Shown in pieces: positions 7,788 through 14,824 of a stretch of 17,126 nucleotides of DNA (within the stretch, counting starts at the first letter, position 1; the number at the start of each line of letters is the position of its first letter). The stretch is from an uncultured Bacilli bacterium (GTDB taxonomy: Bacteria; Bacillota_I; Bacilli_A; RF39; UBA660). A program made the position numbers and the translations under genes. The notes beneath the pieces were generated by a model. That model ran no database searches, had not been told where the DNA came from, and saw only the letters and a list, made by a program, of their open reading frames with translations. The stretch is from NCBI GenBank assembly GCA_944336815.1, contig CALVLG010000010.1, positions 1 to 17,126 of the forward strand, read 5' to 3'.

Positions 7788-7852
7788 AAGGCGTGGTGTA
7801 AACTACAGTTTCAGGCAAAATCACAACTTTTTAAGAAATTTACAAAAACTAC

Positions 7853-7873
7853 TTGTAAAAACTTAGAAAGTCA
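7853..7873 (+). other. IS110 right end: junction -35 box, donor sequence and CA core
   Basis: TTGTAA (7853-7858) is the -35 that pairs with the left-end TATAAT after circularisation. CTTAGAAAGT (7862-7871) is the left-donor sequence copied in the bridge RNA. CA (7872-7873) is the second core copy. The chromosomal flank starts at 7874. Confidence 0.75.
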
Positions 7874-7897
7874 TAAATAAAAGAAAGTTTTGGGAGA

Positions 7898-7935
7898 TTA
7901 AAAAAATTAGACATCTTTTTGTCTAATTTTTTTAA
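7898..7935 (-). terminator. Intrinsic terminator after the unknown gene at 7944, probably bidirectional
   Basis: A perfect 16-bp stem, with AAAAAAATTAGACA and its complement as its core, encloses the 6-base loop 7914-7919. The run of T in the stem sits at the 3' side for both strands. It lies 9 bp after the stop of the minus-strand gene and just outside the IS110 right flank. Confidence 0.8.
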
Positions 7936-7943
7936 GATAAAAT

Positions 7944-8345
7944 TTAGTTTGCTTCGTTGATCTCTTCTAAAATTTTTTGGCGAAAAGAATAAAAGTCAGG
8001 AACAACTACATCTTTTTCGGTAAGGCCAATCAACGCTTGATCGTATTTTTTATAGTTTAATAAACAGGCTTTTTTAAATCCTTCTAAGGCCATGTCAATA
8101 ATCATATCTAAAGATACATCATATTTTTCTAATAAATATTTTTTATAAAAAAATTCTTGTAAATCGATTTCTTTACCAATAAAAATGTTGGTTTCTTTCT
8201 TTTTGTCGTTTATTTTAGCCCCCGTTATTAAAGGAATCGATAAAGAAAATTGTTTTTCAATAATTTTTAAATTTTCTTTATCAAGCACATTTCTTTTAGG
8301 TGTATAAGATTTCTTGCCAATTATATAAGATATTTCTTTTGCCAT
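7944..8345 (-). CDS. Conserved-looking small soluble protein of unknown function
   Basis: I do not recognise this 133-residue protein. It starts MAKEISYIIG, has no signal peptide or membrane segment, and is mostly charged and helical in its C-terminal half (KKYLLEKYDVSLDMIIDMALEGFKKA). The ATG at 8345 is preferred over the GTG nine bases upstream because that GTG forms part of the Shine-Dalgarno sequence (AGAGGTG) at correct spacing for the ATG. It follows the YlbD/YlbE-like pair on the same strand but has its own near-consensus promoter, and it ends in a strong terminator. It is not YlbF, which follows ylbE in Bacillus subtilis. A cytoplasmic location is the only inference I would make. Confidence 0.7.
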   Translation of the reverse strand: MAKEISYIIGKKSYTPKRNVLDKENLKIIEKQFSLSIPLITGAKINDKKKETNIFIGKEIDLQEFFYKKYLLEKYDVSLDMIIDMALEGFKKACLLNYKKYDQALIGLTEKDVVVPDFYSFRQKILEEINEAN

Positions 8346-8367
8346 GATTGCCACCTCTTGGACTTTT

Positions 8368-8396
8368 ATTTTATATATTCTCTATATATTTGTCAA
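8368..8396 (-). promoter_or_regulatory. Promoter of the small unknown gene
   Basis: TTGACA (8396-8391) and TAAAAT (8373-8368) are separated by 17 bases on the minus strand, immediately after the stop codon of the YlbE-like gene. Transcription would begin about 15 bases before the start codon at 8345. Confidence 0.65.
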
Positions 8397-8618
8397 TTAT
8401 TTTAAGGACATAATGACATTCTCAATTAAATCTAAATTATCGATAAATTCATTTAATTTATCCGTTGGGCGTTCCTTATATAATTCTTTCATTTTTTCTT
8501 CAAATTCTTTATATAAAGTAGCATCGCGATTTAAGAATTTATGCCAATACGAGTTTTCTTTTAAATGTTGATAATTTTTAGGATTAGCTAATATTTGTTT
8601 TTGTAAGTTTAGATTCAT
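8397..8618 (-). CDS. YlbE-like protein
   Basis: This 73-residue protein has the pattern of the YlbE-like family: a short N-terminal helix, then a stretch around NSYWHKFLNRDATLYKEFEEKMKE that matches the family's typical P-x-W-Y-R-x-L-x-R-[ND]-P region, followed by a helix ending in IENVIMSLK. It starts 3 bp after the stop of the YlbD-like gene, and its ribosome site (GAGGAT) lies within the last codons of that gene, so the pair is translated together. In Bacillus subtilis ylbD and ylbE are also neighbours. The biochemical function of YlbE is not established. The assignment rests on the pattern and gene order without a profile search. Confidence 0.65.
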   Translation of the reverse strand: MNLNLQKQILANPKNYQHLKENSYWHKFLNRDATLYKEFEEKMKELYKERPTDKLNEFIDNLDLIENVIMSLK

Positions 8619-8621
8619 TTT

Positions 8622-8975
8622 TTAATCCTCAAAAAATTTATTGATTGGTCTTGGAACTTTAGGAATACTAGCATTTAATGGGGATGTAGTTGTTCCTTTA
8701 CTAGTTAGTTCACTTACAACATTTAAGGCTTTTTGGGCTGTTTTTAGATGCTCTTCGATCGAATTAACATCCATCTTACGTAATTTATCACTTAAGGCAT
8801 TTATCGTATCTTTAGGATTATTGTTACTTAAATATTTTGACCAGGCTTTTTCATCAGAACCATATATATCGTATATTTCATAAAAACTTTGCCAACTCAT
8901 TTCTTTGTTTTTAATATAATCTAATAATTCAGGATGTAATCTCGCAAAGTTTTTAAATTCTTCTTTTTTATCCAT
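8622..8975 (-). CDS. YlbD-like protein
   Basis: This 117-residue soluble protein resembles YlbD of Bacillus, annotated as a putative spore coat protein. The N-terminal half has the family pattern: FKNFARLHPELLDYIKNK, then MSWQSFYEIYDIYG and W-S-K-Y-L (KHPxL, TWQxLYE and a final W in Bacillus proteins). The C-terminal half is a probable helix followed by a Thr/Ser/Pro-rich tail. The ATG at 8975 is chosen because AGGTGA lies 5 bases upstream; the GTG at 8984 falls within that ribosome site. The downstream YlbE-like gene follows after 3 bp. The ylbD-ylbE order supports both calls. A role in spores is not demonstrated here. Confidence 0.65.
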   Translation of the reverse strand: MDKKEEFKNFARLHPELLDYIKNKEMSWQSFYEIYDIYGSDEKAWSKYLSNNNPKDTINALSDKLRKMDVNSIEEHLKTAQKALNVVSELTSKGTTTSPLNASIPKVPRPINKFFED

Positions 8976-9020
8976 ACACGTCACCTATTAAATAATATGT
9001 CTGGTAATGTTAATTAGTAT

Positions 9021-9043
9021 AAAAAAAGAGTCTTACGACTCTT
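9021..9043 (-). terminator. Intrinsic terminator of the NPQTG surface protein gene
   Basis: On the minus strand, AAGAGTC (9043-9037), a 4-base loop and GACTCTT (9032-9026) form a perfect stem followed by T. The stem overlaps the stop codon. Confidence 0.88.
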
Positions 9044-9737
9044 AAATATGATAAATTTTATTTTTCTTAGTAAACATATAGATGCCGATTGCTACGACAA
9101 CACCACCGAGAATAACTGCATAAGGTAAGAATGAACCTGTTTGTGGGTTTTCAGGATTTAAGCAAATAGCTTCATATTCTTCTTTAGTTACTTCAACACC
9201 ATTGTCATCGTAATATTTTCCATCTACAATTTCACAAGTTGGATTTTGAGGGGTTTCATTTTCTGGAACTTCTAAGAAAAGATTACATGTTTCAGTTGAA
9301 GCAGTTCCTTCTTTAACATTTAAACGAATAGAAGCAACTTGGTGAAGACCAACACCTACGCCTTCTTTATTTTTTAAAGATACGTGAATGATTGATGGAT
9401 CATTTTCATCTGGTGTAAAAGTTCCTTCCCAACCATTACTACGAGTTCCACGTTCAAAAGTAAAGTTTGAATTACCTAATTTCAATGTTACATTATATTC
9501 TGCTATTGTACCTTCAGTTACTTGAACACCTAAATAAACTCTTGTGCTCGTTCCATTATTGGCAATCTTAATTTCATTGTCATTTAAAGTCGTATGACTT
9601 AAATCCATTGAATCAGAAACTGTTACATCAGAACCAAAAGCAACACCTTTACCGGCCGCATTGGCCATATTTGGACACACTATTAAACCTAAAACTAGTA
9701 AAAAACTCAAGACAATATTTCTTTTTCTTCCTTTCAT
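9042..9737 (-). CDS. Sortase-anchored surface protein with NPQTG sorting signal
   Basis: This 231-residue protein is exported and probably linked to the cell wall. It has a signal peptide (1-28, KGRKRN then a hydrophobic core and ANA-A), a beta-rich domain of about 130 residues starting GKGVAFGSDVTV that resembles cohesin-like or Ig-like folds, and a short segment with the pattern C-x-I-V-D-G-K-Y-Y-D-D-N-G-V-E-V. It ends with NPQTG (197-201), a hydrophobic helix and a positive tail. NPQTG suits class B sortases of Bacillota. The ATG at 9737 is preferred over an in-frame ATG eight codons upstream because AGAGG precedes it at 8 bases, and the upstream ATG has no ribosome site. The class B sortase next door is the likely partner. 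Confidence 0.88.
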   Translation of the reverse strand: MKGRKRNIVLSFLLVLGLIVCPNMANAAGKGVAFGSDVTVSDSMDLSHTTLNDNEIKIANNGTSTRVYLGVQVTEGTIAEYNVTLKLGNSNFTFERGTRSNGWEGTFTPDENDPSIIHVSLKNKEGVGVGLHQVASIRLNVKEGTASTETCNLFLEVPENETPQNPTCEIVDGKYYDDNGVEVTKEEYEAICLNPENPQTGSFLPYAVILGGVVVAIGIYMFTKKNKIYHI

Positions 9738-9772
9738 ACTATAAACCTCTTTTCCTTTCATATTATGGCTTT

Positions 9773-9801
9773 ATTATATCATAAAAATACAAAAATTCTA
9801 C
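9773..9801 (-). promoter_or_regulatory. Promoter of the NPQTG surface protein gene
   Basis: The minus strand carries TATAAT (9778-9773) preceded by TGA, giving an extended -10. The -35 is weak (GTAGAA at 17 bases or TGTAGA at 18 bases), which is common with extended -10 promoters. Confidence 0.6.
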
Positions 9802-9838
9802 AGAATTCGTCTTTTTTTACAATAAATTTGTAAAAATA

Positions 9839-9847
9839 TGGTATCAT
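9839..9847 (+). promoter_or_regulatory. Extended -10 promoter of the sortase gene
   Basis: TGGTATCAT forms an extended -10 about 33 bases before the TTG start. Upstream TTTACA or TTACAA boxes are spaced 19-20 bases away, too far for a strong -35. The divergent substrate gene has its own extended -10 about 65 bp away. Confidence 0.45.
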
Positions 9848-9879
9848 AATAAGGTAAGAATGATTGGTGGTGGACTGTT

Positions 9880-11430
9880 TTGAAGAAAATTCTTGTATTA
9901 CTAGAAAACAATTCTTTATATTTTACATACAAAACAAATCAAACAGTTCGAGAAGACTTAATGAACACCAATATTATTAGTAATAGTGAGCTTATTTTTG
10001 GGGAAGATTATATAAGAGATAATCAAAAAATTGTCATTCCTTTTTTTCAAGAATTAGTGGCAATGAATAAGATTGATACAATTGTTTTTCAAAATTCTAA
10101 ACTAGCCTCTTTTCTTTTAACTATTTTTACTGATTGCGAAATCAAAAAAATTCGGATTAAAAAAGAAGAAAATGTAACTTATACTTTTTGTGAACAACTT
10201 GGCGCGCTTAAAAGTGTTCAAGAATTAGAATGTTATTCTCTTGCTAATTTTGCTTTAGAATATTTAGATAAACATCATATTAAAGTCGTAACACATAGTG
10301 AAGTTTTTTATCTTTCTCATTTTATGAGTCAGAACAAACTTAATAATTATGCCAAAATTTATTATCAAAAAAAGTTGAAATTGTACCAAAAATTCACAAA
10401 AGAAGATCAAGAAGATTTTTTAGACTTTTTAAAAATAAATCGATATTTAAAAATAATTACTTTTTTTTACTTTGATGAAAACGATTTAGAATTCATTTTA
10501 GAAAATTTAAAAACTTGGCAACGGCAAAACATTTTATTAGAAATGGAAGTAGATATTACTAAGCCGGAGCAAATAGAATTTTTAAAAAAATTAAATAAAA
10601 AATATAAAAATAAAAAGCTTGTTATTGATTTAGTATATTCCAAAGAATATTTAGCGAATAATTTGATGAAACAAGTATGTTTAAATACTTTAAAGTTATG
10701 TAGTTTTTTAATTATCGTGGGTATTATTAGTACGGTTGGTTATATTTTTGTTAATAATTATCGTTCTTTTCAAGAGGTAAGTACAATTCAAGATGAAGTG
10801 GCAAATATTATTGAAAATGAAGAAACTAATGGGACTGATGAGTCCCAAACAGAAGAAGGACTTGTTATTAAAAATACTTATATTTCATCTTTACAACAAA
10901 TTAACCCGGATATTATTGGCTATTTAAAAGTAAATAATACTAATATTGATTATCCGGTGGTTACAGCCGAAGATAACCGTTATTATTTAAAAAAGAACTT
11001 GTATCAAGAAGATGATATTAATGGTTGGATTTTTATGGATTTTCGCAATTCTGATAAAGTTTTAAATCAAAATACAATTATATATGGGCATAATACTTAT
11101 TATAATGGAGTTATGTTTGGAACCTTACATCGGGCTTTAAATGCATCGTGGTATACAAATCCAGAAAACCAAATTATTCAGTTTGATACAATGTTTGAAA
11201 CAATGAAATGGCAAATATATTCTATTTATACGATTAAAAAAACAAGTGATTATTTGCAAGTTTCTTTTCCAACGGCGGAAGACAAACAAGCCTATATTGA
11301 TTTAACCAAAAATAGAAGTATATATGATTTTGGCATTACGGTAGATACAGATGACTATATTCTTACTTTATCTACTTGTACCGATAGTAATGAACGGCTT
11401 GTCGTACATGCCAAAAGAATTAGTCCATAG
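9880..11430 (+). CDS. Class B sortase with a long N-terminal cytoplasmic domain
   Basis: This 516-residue protein is about twice the usual length of a class B sortase. Residues 325-516 form the sortase domain, with H404 (IIYGHNTYYNG), C500 (LTLSTC) and R506 (NERLVVHAKR), the catalytic triad that cleaves between Thr and Gly of a sorting motif. A membrane helix at about 272-291 precedes it, and an acidic linker (305-328) follows the helix. Residues 1-265 have no signal peptide, are Lys-rich and are predicted to lie in the cytoplasm; I do not recognise the domain. The start is a TTG preceded by GGTGG; no in-frame ATG exists upstream before a stop, and the next ATG is at codon 28. It diverges from the NPQTG protein gene, its probable substrate, and its 3' end overlaps the convergent glycosyltransferase gene by 11 bp. 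Confidence 0.9.
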   Translation: MKKILVLLENNSLYFTYKTNQTVREDLMNTNIISNSELIFGEDYIRDNQKIVIPFFQELVAMNKIDTIVFQNSKLASFLLTIFTDCEIKKIRIKKEENVTYTFCEQLGALKSVQELECYSLANFALEYLDKHHIKVVTHSEVFYLSHFMSQNKLNNYAKIYYQKKLKLYQKFTKEDQEDFLDFLKINRYLKIITFFYFDENDLEFILENLKTWQRQNILLEMEVDITKPEQIEFLKKLNKKYKNKKLVIDLVYSKEYLANNLMKQVCLNTLKLCSFLIIVGIISTVGYIFVNNYRSFQEVSTIQDEVANIIENEETNGTDESQTEEGLVIKNTYISSLQQINPDIIGYLKVNNTNIDYPVVTAEDNRYYLKKNLYQEDDINGWIFMDFRNSDKVLNQNTIIYGHNTYYNGVMFGTLHRALNASWYTNPENQIIQFDTMFETMKWQIYSIYTIKKTSDYLQVSFPTAEDKQAYIDLTKNRSIYDFGITVDTDDYILTLSTCTDSNERLVVHAKRISP

Positions 11431-12493
11431 TATAAGGAAGCATTAATTCATAGTTTTTTTGGTATCTTTCTTCTTTAGGATTTAGATTAATTGCTTCTTT
11501 AACATAGAAAAGAGCTTCATTATAATGGCCAGCGTAAAAAGCAGCTAAGGAAAATAAGTCATAAAAAGAGTCATCCCAAGCAAATTCTTCATTAATGTAG
11601 GATTTGCTTTTTTCTTTGATTTGATAGGCTTTTGTTAATAACTCATAAGCTTCATTATAACGATTTTGTCTAACGTAAAGACTGGCTAATTCAACATATC
11701 CTTCTCTTAAATATGGCGCTTCTTTAACGGCTCTTTGCCACCAATCTTCAGCTTCTTCTAAAAAACCTTTGGCTTCGTAGTCACGGCCTAAAAAACGCAT
11801 GGAAGCACACCTTTCATCTTTCCAGGTAGCATTTTTACAATTGAGATGTTTATGTAATGTTTTGATGGAATCATCATAACGACGGTAGAACATATACTCT
11901 CTTCCTAAATAATGTAAATTTCGGTCATTTTCCGGATCTTCAACAACACTAATCTCTAACAAAGGTAAGTATGAGCTACGTGATTTAGTTGGATCTGGAT
12001 AATGATTTAATGTTATAGGCACTTCAATTTCTTTTTCTTCTTCATTACTAACAAGTATTTCATGAACGGCATTTTGCCAATGATAGTTTTGACGACTATG
12101 AATTTTATTGGCTAAAAAAGTGACTTTGGGATTGCCTTCTTCGTCTAATTTCCAATTATAAGTATATTTTACACGGGTTGGTTTTTCTTTTTGCCAATAT
12201 TCTTCTAATGTTTGACGCCACCCAGGAACAAAAACTTCATCTAAATCAGCCGCGATACATATATCAGTATCTTCCGGAACATAAGCAAGGCATTCGTTAC
12301 GAGCAGTATCAAAACGCCAAGGAATTATCTTTTTTTCATATACAGTTACACCATACTCTTTTAATTTGGCCACGGTTTTATCCGTTGAACCCGTATCTAA
12401 AACAATAATTTCATCGGCTTCGTTCATTGAATTAACAAAGCGACTAACAAATTTCTCTTCATTTTTTGAAATTGTATAAACAACTATTTTCAT
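11420..12493 (-). CDS. Family 2 glycosyltransferase with C-terminal TPR repeats
   Basis: This 357-residue cytoplasmic protein combines a family 2 (GT-A fold) glycosyltransferase with a helical repeat region. The N-terminal domain has TISKNEE (7-13), the nucleotide-sugar site LDTGSTD (32-38) and the metal-binding AADLDE (81-86, DxD-like). From about 195 to 350 come several tetratricopeptide-like units (for example HYLGREYMFYRRYDDSIK and FAAFYAGHYNEALFYV-type pairs with Ala/Gly/Tyr at packing positions). Such enzymes transfer sugars to proteins or peptides, with the repeats binding the acceptor. Neither sugar nor acceptor can be read from the sequence. The ATG at 12493 is chosen because AGGAGAGGG lies about 8 bases upstream; an in-frame ATG 54 bases earlier lies inside the preceding terminator and has no ribosome site. 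Confidence 0.85.
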   Translation of the reverse strand: MKIVVYTISKNEEKFVSRFVNSMNEADEIIVLDTGSTDKTVAKLKEYGVTVYEKKIIPWRFDTARNECLAYVPEDTDICIAADLDEVFVPGWRQTLEEYWQKEKPTRVKYTYNWKLDEEGNPKVTFLANKIHSRQNYHWQNAVHEILVSNEEEKEIEVPITLNHYPDPTKSRSSYLPLLEISVVEDPENDRNLHYLGREYMFYRRYDDSIKTLHKHLNCKNATWKDERCASMRFLGRDYEAKGFLEEAEDWWQRAVKEAPYLREGYVELASLYVRQNRYNEAYELLTKAYQIKEKSKSYINEEFAWDDSFYDLFSLAAFYAGHYNEALFYVKEAINLNPKEERYQKNYELMLPYTMD

Positions 12494-12530
12494 GGATAAT
12501 ACACCCTCTCCTAAAATAGTGTATGCAAGC

Positions 12531-12560
12531 GAAAAAAAAACAAGCATTTTTTGCTTGTTT
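12531..12560 (-). terminator. Intrinsic terminator of the proline-rich membrane protein gene
   Basis: On the minus strand AAACAAGCA, a 5-base loop and TGCTTGTTT form a perfect 9-bp stem followed by a long T-run. It overlaps the stop codon of the upstream gene and sits before the glycosyltransferase gene. Confidence 0.88.
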
Positions 12561-13926
12561 AGTCAACATATTCACATGTTCCAGAGAATAGACCTTCAAC
12601 ATCGGCATCAACAGTTGGGAATGTATCTAGATTGAAATCAGCCGCTAAATTATCAGCCGTCATATTGGCAATCGTGATAGTAATAGTTAAATTATCAGCA
12701 TCCATAGAAATATTTGCTTCATAACCATCTAAAGAGCCATCTTCATCTATTTCGGTAACGGCCGCATTATAGCCTTCTTCATCAGCAAATTTATAAGTAA
12801 TAACTTTTTCAGTACCTTCATAAATAGAGCCATCATTAGTTATACCAAAACGATATTCAGCAGTAGCAAGTGCTTGTTGTTCAGTTTCTTCTTCTCTTGT
12901 GCAATATAGATATTCTACTGGAGCATTTTCAGATACAGTAAGGTTTGCTTCAACAGTAATAGCATTATCATATTCATCACTTGCTATGACAGAAACTTTA
13001 TATTCACCAACTGCACTAGTATCAACTTCTTCTGCAAATTCAAAAGTAACTTCTGAATAATCATCATAACTAGCAATAAAGTCTTCAGGCATAACTTCAA
13101 CACCTGGAGCAACAACAAGATTTTTAGTTGTAACGGTTGGTGCTTTAGTATCTTCAACTTTAACAGTTCCAGTTTTGTTTATGTTGCCACATGTAACGGT
13201 AAATTCATAAGTTCCTACTGTCATTGGATCTAAATTGGTATCAAGCGTACATGTACTTAATGCTACGCCAGTAACAGTAACATAATCAGCAGGTGTTTCC
13301 CCTATTTCAGAACCAAGTTCCACTTCGGTAAATTTTGGTCTTATTGAAGCTGTTGGAGTATTGGTTTTGCTAAGAACTAAAAAGTAGTATACACCAAAAC
13401 CAATTGCAGCGACTAAGACAACAGCCAAAATAATTAATAGTGGCATGTTCATCTTCTTTTTACCACCTTTTTTTGGTTCTTCAGGCATTGGTGGTGGAGT
13501 TGGAACGCCCCCCATCATGCCAATATTGTTGTTATTCATAGGCGGAACTGGTGGAATACCAGCGCCGTTATTAGGCATCATATTTGGATTTTGTGGTGGA
13601 GTTGGATTTAATATTGTCTCGCTATTTAGCGATGTCGCTTGTAATGGTTCCGTAGTATTATTAACCATAGTTGGCGTTTCTGGCACAACTCCAGCAGGAT
13701 TCAAGTTAATAGGTGCTTCAACTGGCCCATGAGCCTGTGGTTCTACATTTAAACCAGGATTTGGTACTGGTGGCACAGGATTTCCAACATTTGGAATGTT
13801 AGGCTGTGGCGCAGGATTAATCGTTTCTACTGGTGGAACTGGGTTAGGATTTGCCAGATTTAAGTTTCCTGGCGTTCCAGTAGGATTTGGATTTACATTA
13901 TTCATATTATTCATTTCATTATTCAT
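12559..13926 (-). CDS. Membrane protein with Pro/Asn-rich cytoplasmic arm and extracellular Ig-like domains
   Basis: This 455-residue protein has no signal peptide. Residues 1-150 are low-complexity and rich in Pro, Asn, Gly and Met. A basic stretch KKGGKKK (152-158) precedes a single membrane helix (161-185), so by the positive-inside rule the arm is cytoplasmic and the rest outside. Residues about 195-335 look like Ig-like domains of the DUF5011/HYR sort, with TVEVTC-like strands and VKVEDTKAPTV. The last part (about 336-455, starting EYLYCTREEE) resembles small DUF1307-like lipoprotein domains, with a CGN/CEYVD cysteine pattern. I have no precise function. A role in sensing or in scaffolding at the envelope is plausible but inferred. 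The ATG is preceded by AGAGGG, and a near-consensus promoter and a terminator bracket it as a single-gene unit. Confidence 0.8.
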   Translation of the reverse strand: MNNEMNNMNNVNPNPTGTPGNLNLANPNPVPPVETINPAPQPNIPNVGNPVPPVPNPGLNVEPQAHGPVEAPINLNPAGVVPETPTMVNNTTEPLQATSLNSETILNPTPPQNPNMMPNNGAGIPPVPPMNNNNIGMMGGVPTPPPMPEEPKKGGKKKMNMPLLIILAVVLVAAIGFGVYYFLVLSKTNTPTASIRPKFTEVELGSEIGETPADYVTVTGVALSTCTLDTNLDPMTVGTYEFTVTCGNINKTGTVKVEDTKAPTVTTKNLVVAPGVEVMPEDFIASYDDYSEVTFEFAEEVDTSAVGEYKVSVIASDEYDNAITVEANLTVSENAPVEYLYCTREEETEQQALATAEYRFGITNDGSIYEGTEKVITYKFADEEGYNAAVTEIDEDGSLDGYEANISMDADNLTITITIANMTADNLAADFNLDTFPTVDADVEGLFSGTCEYVD

Positions 13927-13958
13927 AATTCTACCCTCTTATTCTATAATACGTTTTC

Positions 13959-13987
13959 ATTATACTAATTTTTTTGGCTAAAGTCAA
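13959..13987 (-). promoter_or_regulatory. Promoter of the proline-rich membrane protein gene
   Basis: TTGACT (13987-13982) and TATAAT (13964-13959) are spaced by 17 bases. The TTG of the -35 is drawn from the T-run of the terminator of the previous gene, so terminator and promoter overlap. Confidence 0.8.
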
Positions 13988-14017
13988 AAAAAATAGAATA
14001 GTTTTGAAAACTATTCT
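13986..14017 (-). terminator. Intrinsic terminator of the glucosaminidase gene
   Basis: AGAATAGTT (14017-14009 on the minus strand) and AACTATTCT (14003-13995) form a 9-bp stem with a 5-base loop, followed by a run of eight T interrupted by none. The stem contains the stop codon. Confidence 0.85.
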
Positions 14018-14673
14018 ACTGCATAAGCAATTTTATTCATATAATTGGTGATTTTTTCAGGCCAAACAGTACTTGCTGCATATTTTTTACCAATACTTTC
14101 CGGTGTTGTTAGTCCTTTTTTAATATAATTGTTAGCTAGATTACGGATCATGACTTCAATTCCTTCATCAAGAGAAGCAAAAGAAGCATAAGAACCACAG
14201 CCACTGCCTTTCATCCCACCAACGTTATTACATTTTCTTACTAAACTACTACAATTCCATGTACAACCAGTTTCGTGTAATGATATTGCTAAAGCAAGAT
14301 AAGGATCTACACCATATTCAATTGAATATTTAGCAAAGCTCATACCATAGCCTTTTAAATTACTATTTAAACTTAATTCAAGTTTGACCGCTAATTCATC
14401 CATTGTCATGCCATTATAGACAATAACTGGAGAAGAAGCTTGCAAACTAGCAATTTCGATTTCTTGTTTGATATTTTCAAGCTCACGTTTTTTAGTAAAA
14501 CTTTCGCGAGTATTTTTTATCATAATTGATTCTACTAGATTATTCCCAGTAGATAATAATGTACTATCCATGGATAAAATCGTGATGTTTTTAACTAATA
14601 AAGAAACTATCTGGATACTACCTATAACGATTAAAGCAATACAAATAGCCTTAACCGAGGGATATTTTTTCAT
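14011..14673 (-). CDS. Membrane-anchored glucosaminidase-family peptidoglycan hydrolase
   Basis: This 220-residue protein has an N-terminal membrane helix (8-28) that acts as an uncleaved anchor, a charged linker (50-80) and a glucosaminidase-type domain (about 98-220). The domain has YSIEYGVDPYLALAISLHETG, with E134 the likely general acid, then CNNVGGMKG, YASFASLDEGIEVMIRNLANNYI and the late GKKYAAS...WPEKI pattern. Such enzymes cleave the glycan strands of peptidoglycan outside the membrane. Four cysteines in the domain (137, 141, 148, 159) are unusual for a short Gram-positive hydrolase and may form disulfides. The ATG is preceded by AAGGATGG. It has its own consensus promoter and terminator. 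Confidence 0.85.
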   Translation of the reverse strand: MKKYPSVKAICIALIVIGSIQIVSLLVKNITILSMDSTLLSTGNNLVESIMIKNTRESFTKKRELENIKQEIEIASLQASSPVIVYNGMTMDELAVKLELSLNSNLKGYGMSFAKYSIEYGVDPYLALAISLHETGCTWNCSSLVRKCNNVGGMKGSGCGSYASFASLDEGIEVMIRNLANNYIKKGLTTPESIGKKYAASTVWPEKITNYMNKIAYAVE

Positions 14674-14711
14674 TTTCTAAACCATCCTTCTTTTTTCCGG
14701 AAAGTGATAAC

Positions 14712-14741
14712 ATTATACTATAGATTATGCTAAAATGTCAA
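14712..14741 (-). promoter_or_regulatory. Consensus promoter of the glucosaminidase gene
   Basis: TTGACA (14741-14736) and TATAAT (14717-14712) are both perfect and separated by 18 bases on the minus strand. The start would be near 14705, next to a small palindrome TTTCCGGAAA (14696-14705) which could be chance or an operator. Confidence 0.85.
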
Positions 14742-14824
14742 ATTTTTTATTCAAAAATACGTACTTTAGTTCGTTTTTTGCTTATTTTAACCCATAAATA
14801 AAGGAAATTTAAAAATGAAAAAAA

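Larger units (their letters stand above)
6246..7871 (+). mobile_element. Complete IS110-family insertion sequence (about 1626 bp)
   Basis: The boundaries were derived from the element's own guide RNA. The left flank reads AGTATAC before a CA core (6246-6247), and the right end reads CTTAGAAAGT before a second CA (7872-7873). The RNA loop sequences match both flanks and both ends. The element has a 5' non-coding region of 266 bp with the bridge RNA, a 400-codon DEDD recombinase gene, and a 157-bp right end. There are no terminal inverted repeats and no target duplication beyond the CA core, as is usual for IS110. With the bridge RNA upstream of the gene it belongs to the IS110 group rather than IS1111. 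The reconstructed empty site is AGTATAC-CA-TAAATA. No internal stop disrupts the recombinase, so the element may be active. Confidence 0.85.

Noticed and set aside
7715..7871. Placing the guide RNA in the right end, as in the IS1111 group
   Set aside because: The right end holds only one weak hairpin. All four guide matches are found in the left non-coding region.
9738..9761. An earlier ATG for the NPQTG protein
   Set aside because: It has no ribosome site, it would place the leader codons just after the promoter, and the downstream ATG gives a standard signal peptide with a good ribosome site.
11420..11430. Sequence error at the overlap of the sortase and glycosyltransferase genes
   Set aside because: Both stop codons are clean and both proteins end after their complete domains; an 11-bp convergent overlap is ordinary.
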